From Corinectria fuckeliana (taxonomy: Eukaryota > Ascomycota > Sordariomycetes > Hypocreales > Nectriaceae), in the NCBI GenBank assembly GCA_019137255.1, contig WPDH01000313.1, positions 1 to 64,000 of the forward strand: a DNA stretch of 64,000 nt. Direction: 5' to 3'. Below are positions 1 through 9,779 of this stretch, piece after piece. The notes under the pieces are model-generated. The model did not search any database and was not told where the DNA came from. It was given only the letters and a program-made list of their open reading frames with translations. Within the stretch, counting starts at the first letter, position 1. The number at the start of each line of letters is the position of its first letter. Made by a program: the position numbers and the translations under genes.

Positions 1-14
1 GAGAGGGGGGGGGT

Positions 15-42
<28 letters not shown>
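1..42. repeat. Poly-G homopolymer at window start
   Basis: Almost pure G with two interruptions near the left edge. Similar long homopolymers sit next to both NN gaps in this window, so this is more likely a contig-edge or join artefact than biology. Nothing else is visible before the acetyltransferase gene. Confidence 0.7.
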
Positions 43-45
<3 letters not shown>

Positions 46-291
46 TATATCCTAACTCAGTCTACTTGCCGAGGAGCTGACGCGCTAGTTTTAAGCCCTT
101 GTTTTAATCCATCTACTGTGTGACCCGAGATTAAGCACTCCTCACCGCTTTAAATTCTCCTTTCATATTAAACGGACGCTGGCATTAATACACAGCTTTG
201 CTCCAAACAAGTGCTGTGCACGCGCGAATATCAACCAGCTCCCTCTCGATTCAGCAGTCGACCATCTTTGTGCCAAGCAAGTGTCTTTAGC

Positions 292-1062
292 ATGGAGGCC
301 ATGTCATCACTGAAGCAGGCTTTGCCGCCTCTTGATATTTTTCTCAGCGTCGACGAAATCCAGAGCCAAGGCATGACGCCATGGTTCAGCTATTCTGTCA
401 CTCTGCCCCAACAGCCGCTCCCTAGCCTGCCGGAGCGATCACACGTCAAGACAGACCGTCTTGTGGTCCGCCCGTTGACCGAGGAGGACTTGGACGACTT
501 TCACGAGCTACGCCGCCTGACAGACTTGCAGTTACGGTCACAGAACCGTGGCCGGCCAGACAAAGACAAGGAGGAGACGAAACGATACATCGATCACCTA
601 AAGCAAGACCAGGACAGCCACTGGTACTTTGGTGCCTTCTTCCAATCAACGAACGAGCTGATTGGCGAAGGCGGTATGCCCGACTGCCTCCACATGGTCA
701 CATCAGCGTCTGGGTGGCCAGAAGCTGAGTTTCTCATCAAGCCGGAATATTGGCGACAAGGGTACGGCACCGAATTCTTTAATGCCGTGATGAACTCGTG
801 GTGGGAGTTGCCGCGTCAACGGAAGAGACTTCAGCTTATCCCCGGCATCGCGCCAAACAAAGAGCCGGGCGATGAGATGTTAGAGTGCGTTGTGTTTCGA
901 TGGGAAGAGCCTAATGATGCTGCGCAAGGTTTCTTTGTAAAGGTCTTAGAACAGGCACCTCTCTATGCTAAGGGCGGCTATGAGAGTATTGATGCTCGGG
1001 AAGGTAGAGAAGGAAACCTTGTACGGTTTACTGGATTGTTAGCTACTCATCCTAGGCCTTAG
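292..1062 (+). CDS. GNAT-family N-acetyltransferase
   Basis: Single-exon gene, 256 residues from the ATG at 292. The reading frame stays open upstream to an ATG at 211, but those residues do not look like family sequence; a third ATG at 301 is equally plausible. The body resembles the GNAT subtype that modifies amino groups (Acetyltransf_3, RimJ/RimL-like): a first strand with TDRLVVRPLTEEDLDDF, a helix with TKRYIDHL, a central strand with LIGEGGMP, then the acetyl-CoA region AEFLIKPEYWRQGYGTEF, where RQGYGT is the R/Q-x-x-G-x-G/A pyrophosphate loop. The C-terminal strand ends in LYAKGGYES. Substrate cannot be predicted. No intron is needed and no disabling change is seen. The next gene lies on the opposite strand, converging on it. 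Confidence 0.8.
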   Translation: MEAMSSLKQALPPLDIFLSVDEIQSQGMTPWFSYSVTLPQQPLPSLPERSHVKTDRLVVRPLTEEDLDDFHELRRLTDLQLRSQNRGRPDKDKEETKRYIDHLKQDQDSHWYFGAFFQSTNELIGEGGMPDCLHMVTSASGWPEAEFLIKPEYWRQGYGTEFFNAVMNSWWELPRQRKRLQLIPGIAPNKEPGDEMLECVVFRWEEPNDAAQGFFVKVLEQAPLYAKGGYESIDAREGREGNLVRFTGLLATHPRP

Positions 1063-1340
1063 GACTATAGTATTAAAGGGTGAGAGAGTAGCGCTTCTCT
1101 GTCTGAGGAGGCCGGGAAGGGAGCGGAAGCGAGAATGTTTACGGCGAGCTTGCTTTAGCCGTCATAGAAATGGTACTATGAGTTTCACAACCTTCATCGA
1201 GAGCCCGGGGAGTCAAGAGGAGCGAAGCACGAGTTTGGTGGGTGAGAAGGATCGTGATCCATCGTCCACGCTACATGAGCCCGAGACATTTTTACATTCA
1301 CCTCGCCACAGCTGAGTAGGGTGCTTGCAGCAATGAGAGG
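1063..1340. other. Convergent intergenic spacer
   Basis: Lies between the 3' ends of the acetyltransferase gene and the HET-s-like gene. No coding potential, repeat or terminator is recognised. Confidence 0.5.
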
Positions 1341-2330
1341 TCATCTTGTTCCAAAGGGGTCGACGTTCAGTCTCTCGATACAGGCGTCCGTCACTACGTT
1401 ACTGAGCTTGACGAGGATTCCCTTTGTTAGCATCGATGCGATTCCTCTCCCTCTCCGCTCGGTAAACCCACCCTGCCGCTTGCTATATCCTATTACGCAA
1501 AAGGGTTGAACCCGCACGAAGTCCCCCTGCGTAACCCGGCTCTTCCCCCTCGCCACATTGTCCTTCCAAAGACCCCCCCGCGCAATCGCGGCGCCGTGGT
1601 AGTCGTTCGAGACGATGTCTCCCTGGTGCAGCCTCTCCTCGTCCTCGGCGATGTTGCCCACCCACTCGTGGGCGGCCTTGGCCTTGACGACGTCTGCGAA
1701 CTTCTGGTCGACGACTAGCGAAATCTCCTGCAGGAGGTCGACGTCCTTCAGGTTGGCCTCGCGCTGCTTGCCAATCTCGTTGGCGTCCTCGGAGCGCATC
1801 TGGTTGAGGCGGCGCTCCATCTCGTGCGTCGGGATGATCTGCTCGAGGTTGGACACCTGGACCGAGACGTTCGCGACGTTCGCGACGAGGCGCTCGAATT
1901 CGTTCTTCCCGAGGATGGCCCAGCGGACGCGGCTGCGGATGGAGGGGACTTCGTCACGGTGCTTGCGCGAGAGGCCCTGCAATGCCTTGACTAGCCAATC
2001 CTTCTTAGGCTCTTCTTCTTCAGCCTCGCTGGTGTCAACCCTGTACGGCTTGGAGAGCTTCTTCTTCTTCTCAAACAGGCTCTGGATGTCGCTCAGGTGC
2101 AGCTCGACCAGCCGGCCATTTGCCTGCTCCACGGCCGGGTCGTCCACCTCGATGAGCTTGGTCACGGCATCGCGCCAGCGGTACAGTCGCAGCCTGAGCA
2201 CCTCGAGCTGGAGGAGGTAGCGCTGGTAGGTCTCATCGAATTCCCGCCCGACCTGGACGCGCTCGAAGTTGTTGATTACGCTGTCGAAAAGAGCGGCGAC
2301 GCGCTCACGGCGCCGATGACGAGGTCCCCT
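1341..2330 (-). pseudogene. HET-s-like HeLo protein with tandem amyloid-type motif, 5' end disrupted
   Basis: Reading leftward, the frame encodes a HeLo domain: LFDSV, then FERVQVGREF and TYQRY (near 2220-2300), LRLRLYRWRDAV, and later IRSRVRWAILGKNEFERLV. HeLo is the membrane-acting helical domain of the HET-s/HET-S proteins of fungal cell-death signalling. The C-terminal part holds two pseudo-repeats resembling the HET-s prion-forming domain: EERLHQGDIVSNDYHG and GKSRVTQGDFV, whose arginines are 32 residues apart (36 in the Podospora protein, from memory). The second repeat lacks the usual G-F-W ending and is followed by unrelated basic sequence. At the 5' end the first HeLo residues (LVIGAV) lie in another frame, with stops at about 2333-2340 and no ATG; the first methionine in the main frame (2201) falls inside the domain. 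It is therefore probably disabled, unless an unseen upstream exon restores the start. A divergent NLR remnant follows. Confidence 0.75.
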
Positions 2331-2339
2331 CGCTATTTA

Positions 2340-3054
2340 GTAGTGCGGGGTAATTCCGTGCTGCCCGTATCTCTTGCGAATCATCGCAGCCCTGAAAGAG
2401 GGTCGCATTCGGTGGCTGGAAGCTGAGAGCTGAAAAGTGGCAGGGGTGAGGCGATGAGAGTCCAAGCCAAGCCCCTCATGAGAGCGAACAACTCACTCAC
2501 AGCGCAACCACCACGGCCACCGCAAGCCGAAGAACCCGGCCCTAGAGGTGGATTCGGCAAGCATTCTGCATTCAGACCAAGTTTCGAGTGGGCGTCGTGA
2601 GCAACATTTACGAAGCTGGCCTATGGACGACCTCAACGAGGAGTGTAATGTGGGCGCTTCGCAGGGAATCTGACTTGTCGCTTCTAAGGCTGACATGCAC
2701 TTACTAGCATATGGCTCTTTTGGTGCCCAATATATCGCTCATTTGGGTGATATTAATCGAGGCGAGAGCCCTCTGACCCGGCATTCCCTTGATTGGAAGC
2801 TGGGCAGCTGGACTTCTCGCATGGGTAGCACGTTCAGCCTCATGGTCATGCCGCCCCTCTCCTGGATGCCTGCGTGTCATTGAAGGCTAAAGCTGCGGCG
2901 ACATCAGCCCGAGGGTTCTTAGCCTTTCAGCAACAAAGCTGGCAAGCGATTATTTGCCCAGCTAGGACGTTCTTCGGATTCTTTCTGGAACCGTCCAGGT
3001 CACTCACGTCGAAAACGTATAGCTTTGACCACGACCAAGTCTTCCTCAATCGCA
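2340..3054. promoter_or_regulatory. Spacer between divergent HET-s-like and NLR loci
   Basis: About 700 bp between two head-to-head genes and so the presumed shared promoter region. No conserved coding sequence is recognised and no specific operator can be named. Confidence 0.35.
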
Positions 3055-5343
3055 ATGGACGATCTCGTTCCTGAGCTTGCCCAATTTGGCCTTTCGGGCA
3101 AGTGGGAGAGGAACGACATATCGGGATCTGCCAAGGTCCACCAGGGCCACATCATCCACGTCTACAAAGGTGATGCTCCATCACTTGATAATGTCCCACA
3201 TATGGTAATGTTCGATAGATGGCGACCCACGAGCAAAGTGCATGAAACTCCTCTTCTCCGACTACGAGCGAGGCAAAGATCGCAATCCGCAAAGGGTCCC
3301 AAATACATGTGCATGGTTCTTGGACCACGACAAATTTGACTGAGAGGGGGTCAAGCACTCAGCTGAAGTTTCTCATGACCAGCCGGCCCTACACAGAGAT
3401 CGAAGGAGCGTTCCGAGGCAACGTGCGAAACCTAGACTCCATCAGCTTGCGAGGCGACTACGAGTCGTACGAGATAAACGCGGAGATCGATCTGGTCATT
3501 GAAGATCGAGTGCCTAAGATCTTCCAACGCTTCAAGTCCCCTCCCAGTCGCCGCGTTCAGAGGCGTGTCATAGAGGAGATCAAACCCAAAGGGAACAGGA
3601 CGTACTTGTGGTTTAGCCTTGTCCTCGAAGATCTTACCAAAACGAGCCTGTCCGGACAGAACGAGATTATCGCTTTCATAAATGAGATGCCACAGAATCT
3701 CGACACGGCGTACAACAAACTCCTCGACCGAATCCTTCCTCAGCATCAGGAAGAGGCGATGACACTGTTCCATATTATTTTAGCCGCCGAGAGACCGCTT
3801 AATCTACAAGAAATGAATGTTGCACTCGCCATAACCAAGAGGCGAGCCGATGGAGGGTCCTTCTCCAGTCTCAGGCTGAAGAGAAGCAATGACTTCATCG
3901 AACACATCAAAGCTATCAGCGGCTCTTTCATCAGTGTTCTCGACTCCAAGATATACTTGATGCACTTGACCGCACGAGAGTTTCTGACACCCCGACAAGC
4001 GAGGCGGTCATACCAAAATGTAATGTGCACTACGCTGATGCTAAGTGCTAGGCTGGCCTAAATACTGAATGTGACAGGTACGGCTCAAATCAGGATCCGC
4101 ACGACATCACTACCCTTAAGGTTGCGGTGCACTGTGGCATCACGCCGGTGGTGGAGTCCATGATACGCAGCGGTACGTCTGAAGTCCGTGAAGCAGTCCG
4201 GGAGGGCTCGCTGTTGTCATGGGCGGCTGGAGGAGGCTACGTGGATATTGTGAAGCTGCTGCTGGACAACGGCGCTGAGGCTGGAGCAACGGGTGCGCTG
4301 GTATCTGCGGCACGGATGGTCATTTGGAGCTGGTCAAGATCCTGGGTGCTGTCCGCGGCGTTGGCGGGGAGGATGCGCTTCCTCATGCCTGTTTCCCAGG
4401 CCATATCGCGGTCATCAGCTACTTGGTCGAGAACATGCGGACCAAAATCGGCCCCAAAGCCCTACTTTACGCCGCCTCGAACAACCAGCTCGAGGCGATC
4501 AAGCTGTTCGTCCTGAAGTACGGGGTAGACGTCAACGGGGAGCACGAGGGCGAGACTGCGCTCCGCCACGCCGTTGCCTACTCTGACGATAAAGAGTCAT
4601 GTCTGAAGACAGTCCGACTGCTGTTTGAGCTAGGCGCCAATCCCGATACCTGCCACGACGAGCAGTGGGCGTTGGAGTCTGCCATCTCCGGGGGAAGCCT
4701 CAAGATTGTGGAGGCGTTCGTCAACGCTGGTGCGGACCTGGAAGTAAAGCCTTACTATGAAGCCTCGATGGTGAACCTGGCGGCAGGGTGTGGTAGCTTG
4801 GACATGGTCGAGCTCCTGGTGAAGCATGGCGCCGACGTGTACAACACGGACAGATACGGCACGACGCTCCTTCAGAACATCGTGCAGCACTGCCCAGACT
4901 CCGAAGAGACCATCAGATGGGTCACCAGGTTGAGGAGGCAGATCAACTTGGCTGGCGAGTTTGGCAACTCGCCGGTATCTCTGGCGGCGACGGGTGGCAA
5001 GGTGAAGAATATATTGAAGCACCTGGCCCGTCTGGGCGCCAGCGTCGACGACGGCGACCCTAGCGACACCACGCCGCTGATGTATGCTTCGTTGCACAAC
5101 AATCTCGAGGCCGTAAAGACGCTCGTCGGCTTGGGGGCCGATTCCCTGCACGTCGACCGTAAGGGCAACACGGCGCTGTCCTTTGCAGCGGAGTATAAGG
5201 CCCCAGACACGCACAGCTATCTTCTCGGGATGGGGGCCGATCGGTACTACTTGAGGCGTCGTGAGGAGGTCCCGCAGCTGAAGGTGGAATCGCCAACTTC
5301 AGAGACAAGGGGTGGCGATAGATCGAGGGTGCGTAGAGTCTGA
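3055..5343 (+). pseudogene. Decayed NLR: HET-s-type N-terminal motif, NACHT remnant, ankyrin repeats
   Basis: From ATG 3055 the first ~40 residues contain SGSAKVHQGHIIHVYKG, closely matching the first tail repeat of the neighbouring HeLo protein (RLHQGDIV...YHG). A pre-NACHT linker follows (KLLFSDYERGKDRNP, FLDHDKF), but in a shifted frame from about 3238 and ending at a stop at 3338-3340. The sequence then jumps to the late NACHT region (LKFLMTSRPYTEIE), so Walker A and B are absent, as if an internal segment was deleted. The frame continues through the helical region (YLWFSLVLEDL, MHLTAREFL) until a 71-bp dispersed repeat at 4006-4076 interrupts it. Ankyrin repeats resume at 4084 (AAGGGYVDIVKLLLDNGA), shift frame near 4300, and run to 5343 with at least seven recognisable units. 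In intact relatives this is a STAND receptor that seeds amyloid folding of a HeLo partner. This copy cannot encode a working receptor. Confidence 0.8.
4006..4076 (+). repeat. 71-bp dispersed repeat inside the NLR remnant
   Basis: Nearly identical to 41412-41482, with a partial copy at 35119-35173 and an inverted partial copy at 42061-42117. All end in AAATGTGACA or a variant (AAATGCGAC at 35165-35173; TGTCACATTT in the inverted copy), like a transposon terminus. Here it replaces the sequence joining the post-NACHT region to the ankyrin repeats. Confidence 0.7.
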
Positions 5344-5631
5344 GTCGAGATGCGGAGAGTCGAGCCGGGGATGGTCTGTCTAACAGAATGAATGAATTTC
5401 CTTCTGTGCTTTTATTATTCATCCTAATTTTCTATTGTTAAGAATAATAAGATGCTTATTTCTAGTGATTAATATGTTTACTAGTTATCTTGTAATATCT
5501 TATATGTTATACATTTAGTAATCTAATATTATACACCTAGTAAGACTCTTTACAAGTTCCCACTCTGTCTAAAAAGCTCTACAGTTTAATTTTAGTTAGA
5601 TTATTATGTTTTCTCTAGCTTATGTCCCAGT
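5344..5631. other. AT-rich convergent spacer
   Basis: Low-complexity AT-rich sequence between the ankyrin gene remnant and the hydantoinase gene. No gene or structured repeat is recognised. Confidence 0.5.
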
Positions 5632-8600
5632 CTATAACAACGGGCTAAATTCATCTATAACACTACGCGGCTTACTAAACTTTCCAAGTGGTTTATACTC
5701 AAGGTCGTTAAAGCCAAATCCCTTTGGGCCACCAATCTCGAGTCCCCTCGCGGTCGAAGTCCACTTGTCCGAGGCCGTGATGCCGAGGACGATAACAGGC
5801 AAACCGTAACGGTACTCCTGCGTACCCAGCGCCTCTCCGTTTTGCGCGTCGATGACACAGACGAGATCGGGCACGATGGCGAGGATCTAGAACGAGTTAG
5901 CGCACGCATGAAGTCGGATGATATCGAGCAGTATACCTCTTCCCTTTCGTCGGCATCAATCTTCTTTGCATAGATGTTCTCGTTCTTGAACGGGATAACG
6001 AGACGTTCCTTGGCCGAGCCGGACGGGGCATCCGTCGATTCAATGATGACCTCGCCGTACGCGTGGCCCATCCTGGTGACGCGCTCGACGCCGACAATCT
6101 TGCCCTTGAAGAGCACCCTGGCAGACTCCAAGCCGCCAACCTCGGCGATAATGGACTCGGCCACAATGTCGACGGTGTTGGTGCATCGCGACAGCGCCAC
6201 CGCCCGGCCAATCCTCCAGGACAGGGACATGGTGTTCTCTACAACCCACTTCTTGGTGTTTTGGCCGGTGACGGGGCCCTTTGCGCAGCCCACGTGGGAT
6301 CCCATCTGTGACAAGGCAGCACGGAACGCGCGCTCGGCGTCGAGCTCTGTGGGCGCTTTAGTCATGATCTAAAGGGTATTCGCTTAGCAAGACCAGACCA
6401 GACACCGTCTCATTCGCCTCTGTACCGAGCAACTCACCATGATCCTTCCATTTCCATCCGAGATACACGTCGGCACCATGGTTGCCTTCTTTTCAAAGAC
6501 CACCGGTGTGGTCTGCCAAGATACTGGATAGGCTCTACCCATCCAGTCACCGTCTATGGCTGGGATGTCCATGGCGGATGACGCGCCGATGACCAGGCCC
6601 TGCAAACCGTTGCTGCCGCCAATCTCCAAAGGAATGACGGCATTCGGTTTCGTCTTGAGGTATGCGTAGAGCTCCCTCTGTGATTCGAGAATTCTAGTCG
6701 TTGTGTTAGCTATGGACATTCTTGTTCGAGAGCGCCTAGTAGAAGAAAACCCACTCATCGCCGTAAGGCTTCTCGATGGAAACCTGCGGAGACCCTTTGC
6801 CGCCGCCACAAGCTACGAGGTCATCGTCCTTGAGATCCCGGGGCGACATGACGCGCAGAGTGGCGCCGGCCCGTAGCAACTCGCGTAGGCGGAGGTAGTG
6901 TTGATATGGGTTGCCACCGCCTCCCGTTCCTAAGATATAGCACCCCGTGGTGATAAACTGCAAGTCCGTCTCGGATATTAACCACTGCCTGTTGACGATC
7001 TTTGGCTTGTACGATGTGATGTAGTCCTTGGTGAAGACTACCGAGTGTGAATTCGACGCTTCCTCCGTCGAGGCCTCGTTGCCTGCTGTCTTCTGTGCCA
7101 CGTGGTTCGAATCATCCGCAAACTCATCCACATCTCCGCTTTCCACTGCAGGAGCTGCCTCAAAGTCCGTTCGGGAGTAGTCAAATTCGCCTACGGCCTT
7201 TATGATGAACCGAGACTTGTGAGCAATGTACTGATTCGTCATGTTAGCAGCTGGGCCACGACAACTGGGACCGAGCACGGCTTACCTGGAGCGGAAAGCT
7301 CTCCATCTCGGCAATGGTGACAGTGTTCCTCAAGGCGCCGCTCTCCACGGCCTTGTCGATAGCTCTCTGAGAAAGCACTCGCATGAGCTCATCCTTTGAC
7401 TTTGACTCGGTGTCCTCGACCGAGTCGACCACACCGCTCACACGCGCGGTCGCAGCGCCGATGGCATTCGCTACGCCCGACCAGTTCGGCTTGACCACTC
7501 TGCTGGCACCCACAAGACTGTCGGGGGCGATGACGGCACCGCCTCCGACCAGGACGACGGGGATATCCTCGGGCGACGTCTTCATGGTGTCCACGATGGA
7601 TTCAAGCACGGCCTTGACCTTGGCCTTGAACTCAGGCAGGCTTGCTGCCAGGTCTGACCCGTCCAGTCGCTCTCGGTCCCCAATCTCCATGTCTTCGCTC
7701 CCCAGAACCGTGTAGTCCGTCGTGGTGGGAATGTTGCCGCCGAAGACCAGAGCCTTCTGCGTGATCTGATAGCCCACGCTCTCCGGGCCGACCGTCAACT
7801 TGCCGGCCTTGTCGCGTCCCACGATCGATCCGCCGCCGAGTCCGATGCTTCTGACGTCCGGGTAAGAAAAGTTGGTGCGAACGCCCGCGATCTCGCTGTA
7901 AGCAGCCGCCTGTCGCGGGAAGCCGTTGCTCAGGAGAAGCCCCACGTCTGTCGTCGTGCCGCCAATGTCCACAACCATCATGACCTCCTTTCCTTGGTCT
8001 TGCATCAGGAAAGCGGCACCTCTAATGCTGTTCGTTGGGCCGCTGGAGAAGGTCCGGATCGGCAGCCGGGCGGCCGCGCTGGCAGGAAGAATCGTGCCGT
8101 CGTTCTGCGTGACAAATACGGGACAGTTGAGATTCAGCTGGGAAATGGCGCTCTGGAACGAATGAATAGTTCGGCGAGCGAAGGATAGGATAGAAGCGTT
8201 TAGGATGGCGGCATTCTCCCGTTCAAGAAACCCGATGTTGGCTACATCTTTCGAGCAGATAACGTCGGCTTCGGGATACATGCTCCTGATGATACTCGCT
8301 GCCGTTTCCTCCTGTTTGTATACAACATCGATCGGGCTATATACGCCGACAATTGCGATGCTTTTGATGCCTTTGGATTTGATGATGTCGCACTGGCGCC
8401 TAATTTCATCTTCGTCCAACTCGGCGATCAAGTTGCCGTCAATTTCCAAACCACCGTCAACAAGACCCCGATATCCGCAAATAATATTGCGGAGCTTGGG
8501 TGGCCAGTCGATGCCGATGGGGATGTCCTTAGAAAAAGGACCGCAAAGCCGTATCACGGCGACCTTTGCCAGGCGCAACTGATCCATCTCCACGACAGCG

Positions 8601-8887
8601 TTGATGAAATGAGTCGTGCCGATCGTGACGCTGCCCACATCCTTGGGATTGATGCTCGACTGCTCGAACATCTCTCGGATGACGTTGTTAATGCCATCGC
8701 TGGGATTCTCGGTCGTGCTCGACTTCTTCCAGGCAACGATGCCTCTATCGGGCTCAGAGGACCGGGTGAGGTCCAAGACGACTCCATCTGTGTTCGTGCT
8801 GTACATCCCATCAGCATTCAGCGCAGCAACATTGCGGATGCCTTACCCGCCAACATCAACTCCGATCCTGAGCGGAGGTGCCTTCAT
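5632..8887 (-). CDS. Hydantoinase A / oxoprolinase-like enzyme fused to DUF917 domain
   Basis: Six exons give about 990 residues: 8847-8887, 7286-8798, 6755-7230, 6438-6693, 5937-6368, 5632-5886; every intron is GT-AG and keeps frame. The short first exon supplies IGVDVGG, completed after the intron as the N-terminal nucleotide-binding turn of the HyuA/5-oxoprolinase fold. Then come IGTTHFINAV, the actin-like phosphate loop MVVDIGGTTTDVGLLL and VVLVGGGAVI. From about residue 600 the protein is DUF917, the S-methyl-thiohydantoin desulfurase-like family (LGTGGGGNPYQHYL, VIPLEIGGSNGL, GPVTGQNTKKWVVENTMSLSWRIG). HyuA proteins open hydantoin rings with ATP. The fusion architecture occurs in fungi as far as I know, but the exact substrate is not established by sequence. 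It has no signal peptide, so it is probably cytosolic. A divergent NCS1 permease supports a role in using cyclic amides as nitrogen source. No disabling change is seen. Confidence 0.88.
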
Positions 8888-9779
8888 CTTGTTTAGAGGT
8901 GAACGGTAAATCGGGCTTTGTAACACGAAAGCTGAACGATCTCGCTGTGCTGTTACGATTAATGGTTCGTTCGACGTTCACGGTCGCGATGACCGAGGTC
9001 GGAGCGGAGAGATTCCGACTTGTGACTTCAGTGATAGTATAACCAAGCTAGAGTCGCGAGCATCCCATTCACAGTCCACGCAGATAAACTATCCCGCTCA
9101 CCGCAGCAGTCACAATAAAGGCCCGAGCTAGACTTTATAGCGCAAAATTTAGACAGTCTTATTGAGCTGCCAGGCTCAGGTGTTCATTCAGAGTCCGGTG
9201 TTCATCATGGTCCGGTCGACGGACATCGGATTCTCCCCGACTTTTTGACTTAAAACGGCGGGCTAAACCCCGCAGTTCATTTAGGTAAAGATAGCCACTA
9301 GCCAAGGTCGTGAAGGCTGGTAGATCTTCAGAGGCACATAGATAAGAAGCCTAAGGGCTACTTGCTATTCGGCAGTTTCACGTACGTTGATGGGGCCATG
9401 GCTCCACAAATGATCCGAGAAGATGGAAACCAGAATCTCAGCGACTTTGATAGTATTAAGTCTATAGCTGGGCACCTCAGAACTCCATAGATAACTATCT
9501 GCCAGTGTTACATCGGCTCCATGTGTAGACCCGGAACTAGGACGAGCTTTTCCGTCGGCAAAGTAGATGTCTCCAATTTTTGCTTACAGGTAAGAGATAG
9601 TTAAGCTATCCCGGCCGACGGATCGTAGTGACTACGAATAGTTGAGATAAGAAGCTTGGAAATACCCCACGCAGGAGAAACCCCTGTCGTGTTGTCCTTT
9701 GGGCTTACATATTCATTCCGGTCCCTGTGGCAGAAGTTCCTCTGGGGTCCCGAACCATCCACAGCCATCAACGGCAAAC
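8888..9779. promoter_or_regulatory. Bidirectional promoter with cluster of GATA-factor sites
   Basis: The 892 bp between the divergent hydantoinase and permease starts contain many HGATAR motifs (AreA/NIT2-type nitrogen regulators bind these): AGATAA at 9082-9087, 9340-9345, 9489-9494 and 9645-9650; AGATAG at 9289-9294 and 9595-9600; and CTATCT (reverse) at 9495-9500. The adjacent pair at 9489-9500 is inverted, an arrangement favoured by such regulators. Binding is inferred, not shown. Confidence 0.55.

Noticed and set aside
211..291. Upstream in-frame start for the acetyltransferase
   Set aside because: The extra 27 residues are Cys/Ser/Pro-rich and unlike the family; the ATG at 292 gives a more normal protein.
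1615..2220. 201-codon plus-strand Ser/Arg-rich frame
   Set aside because: Shadow of the minus-strand HeLo-domain coding sequence.
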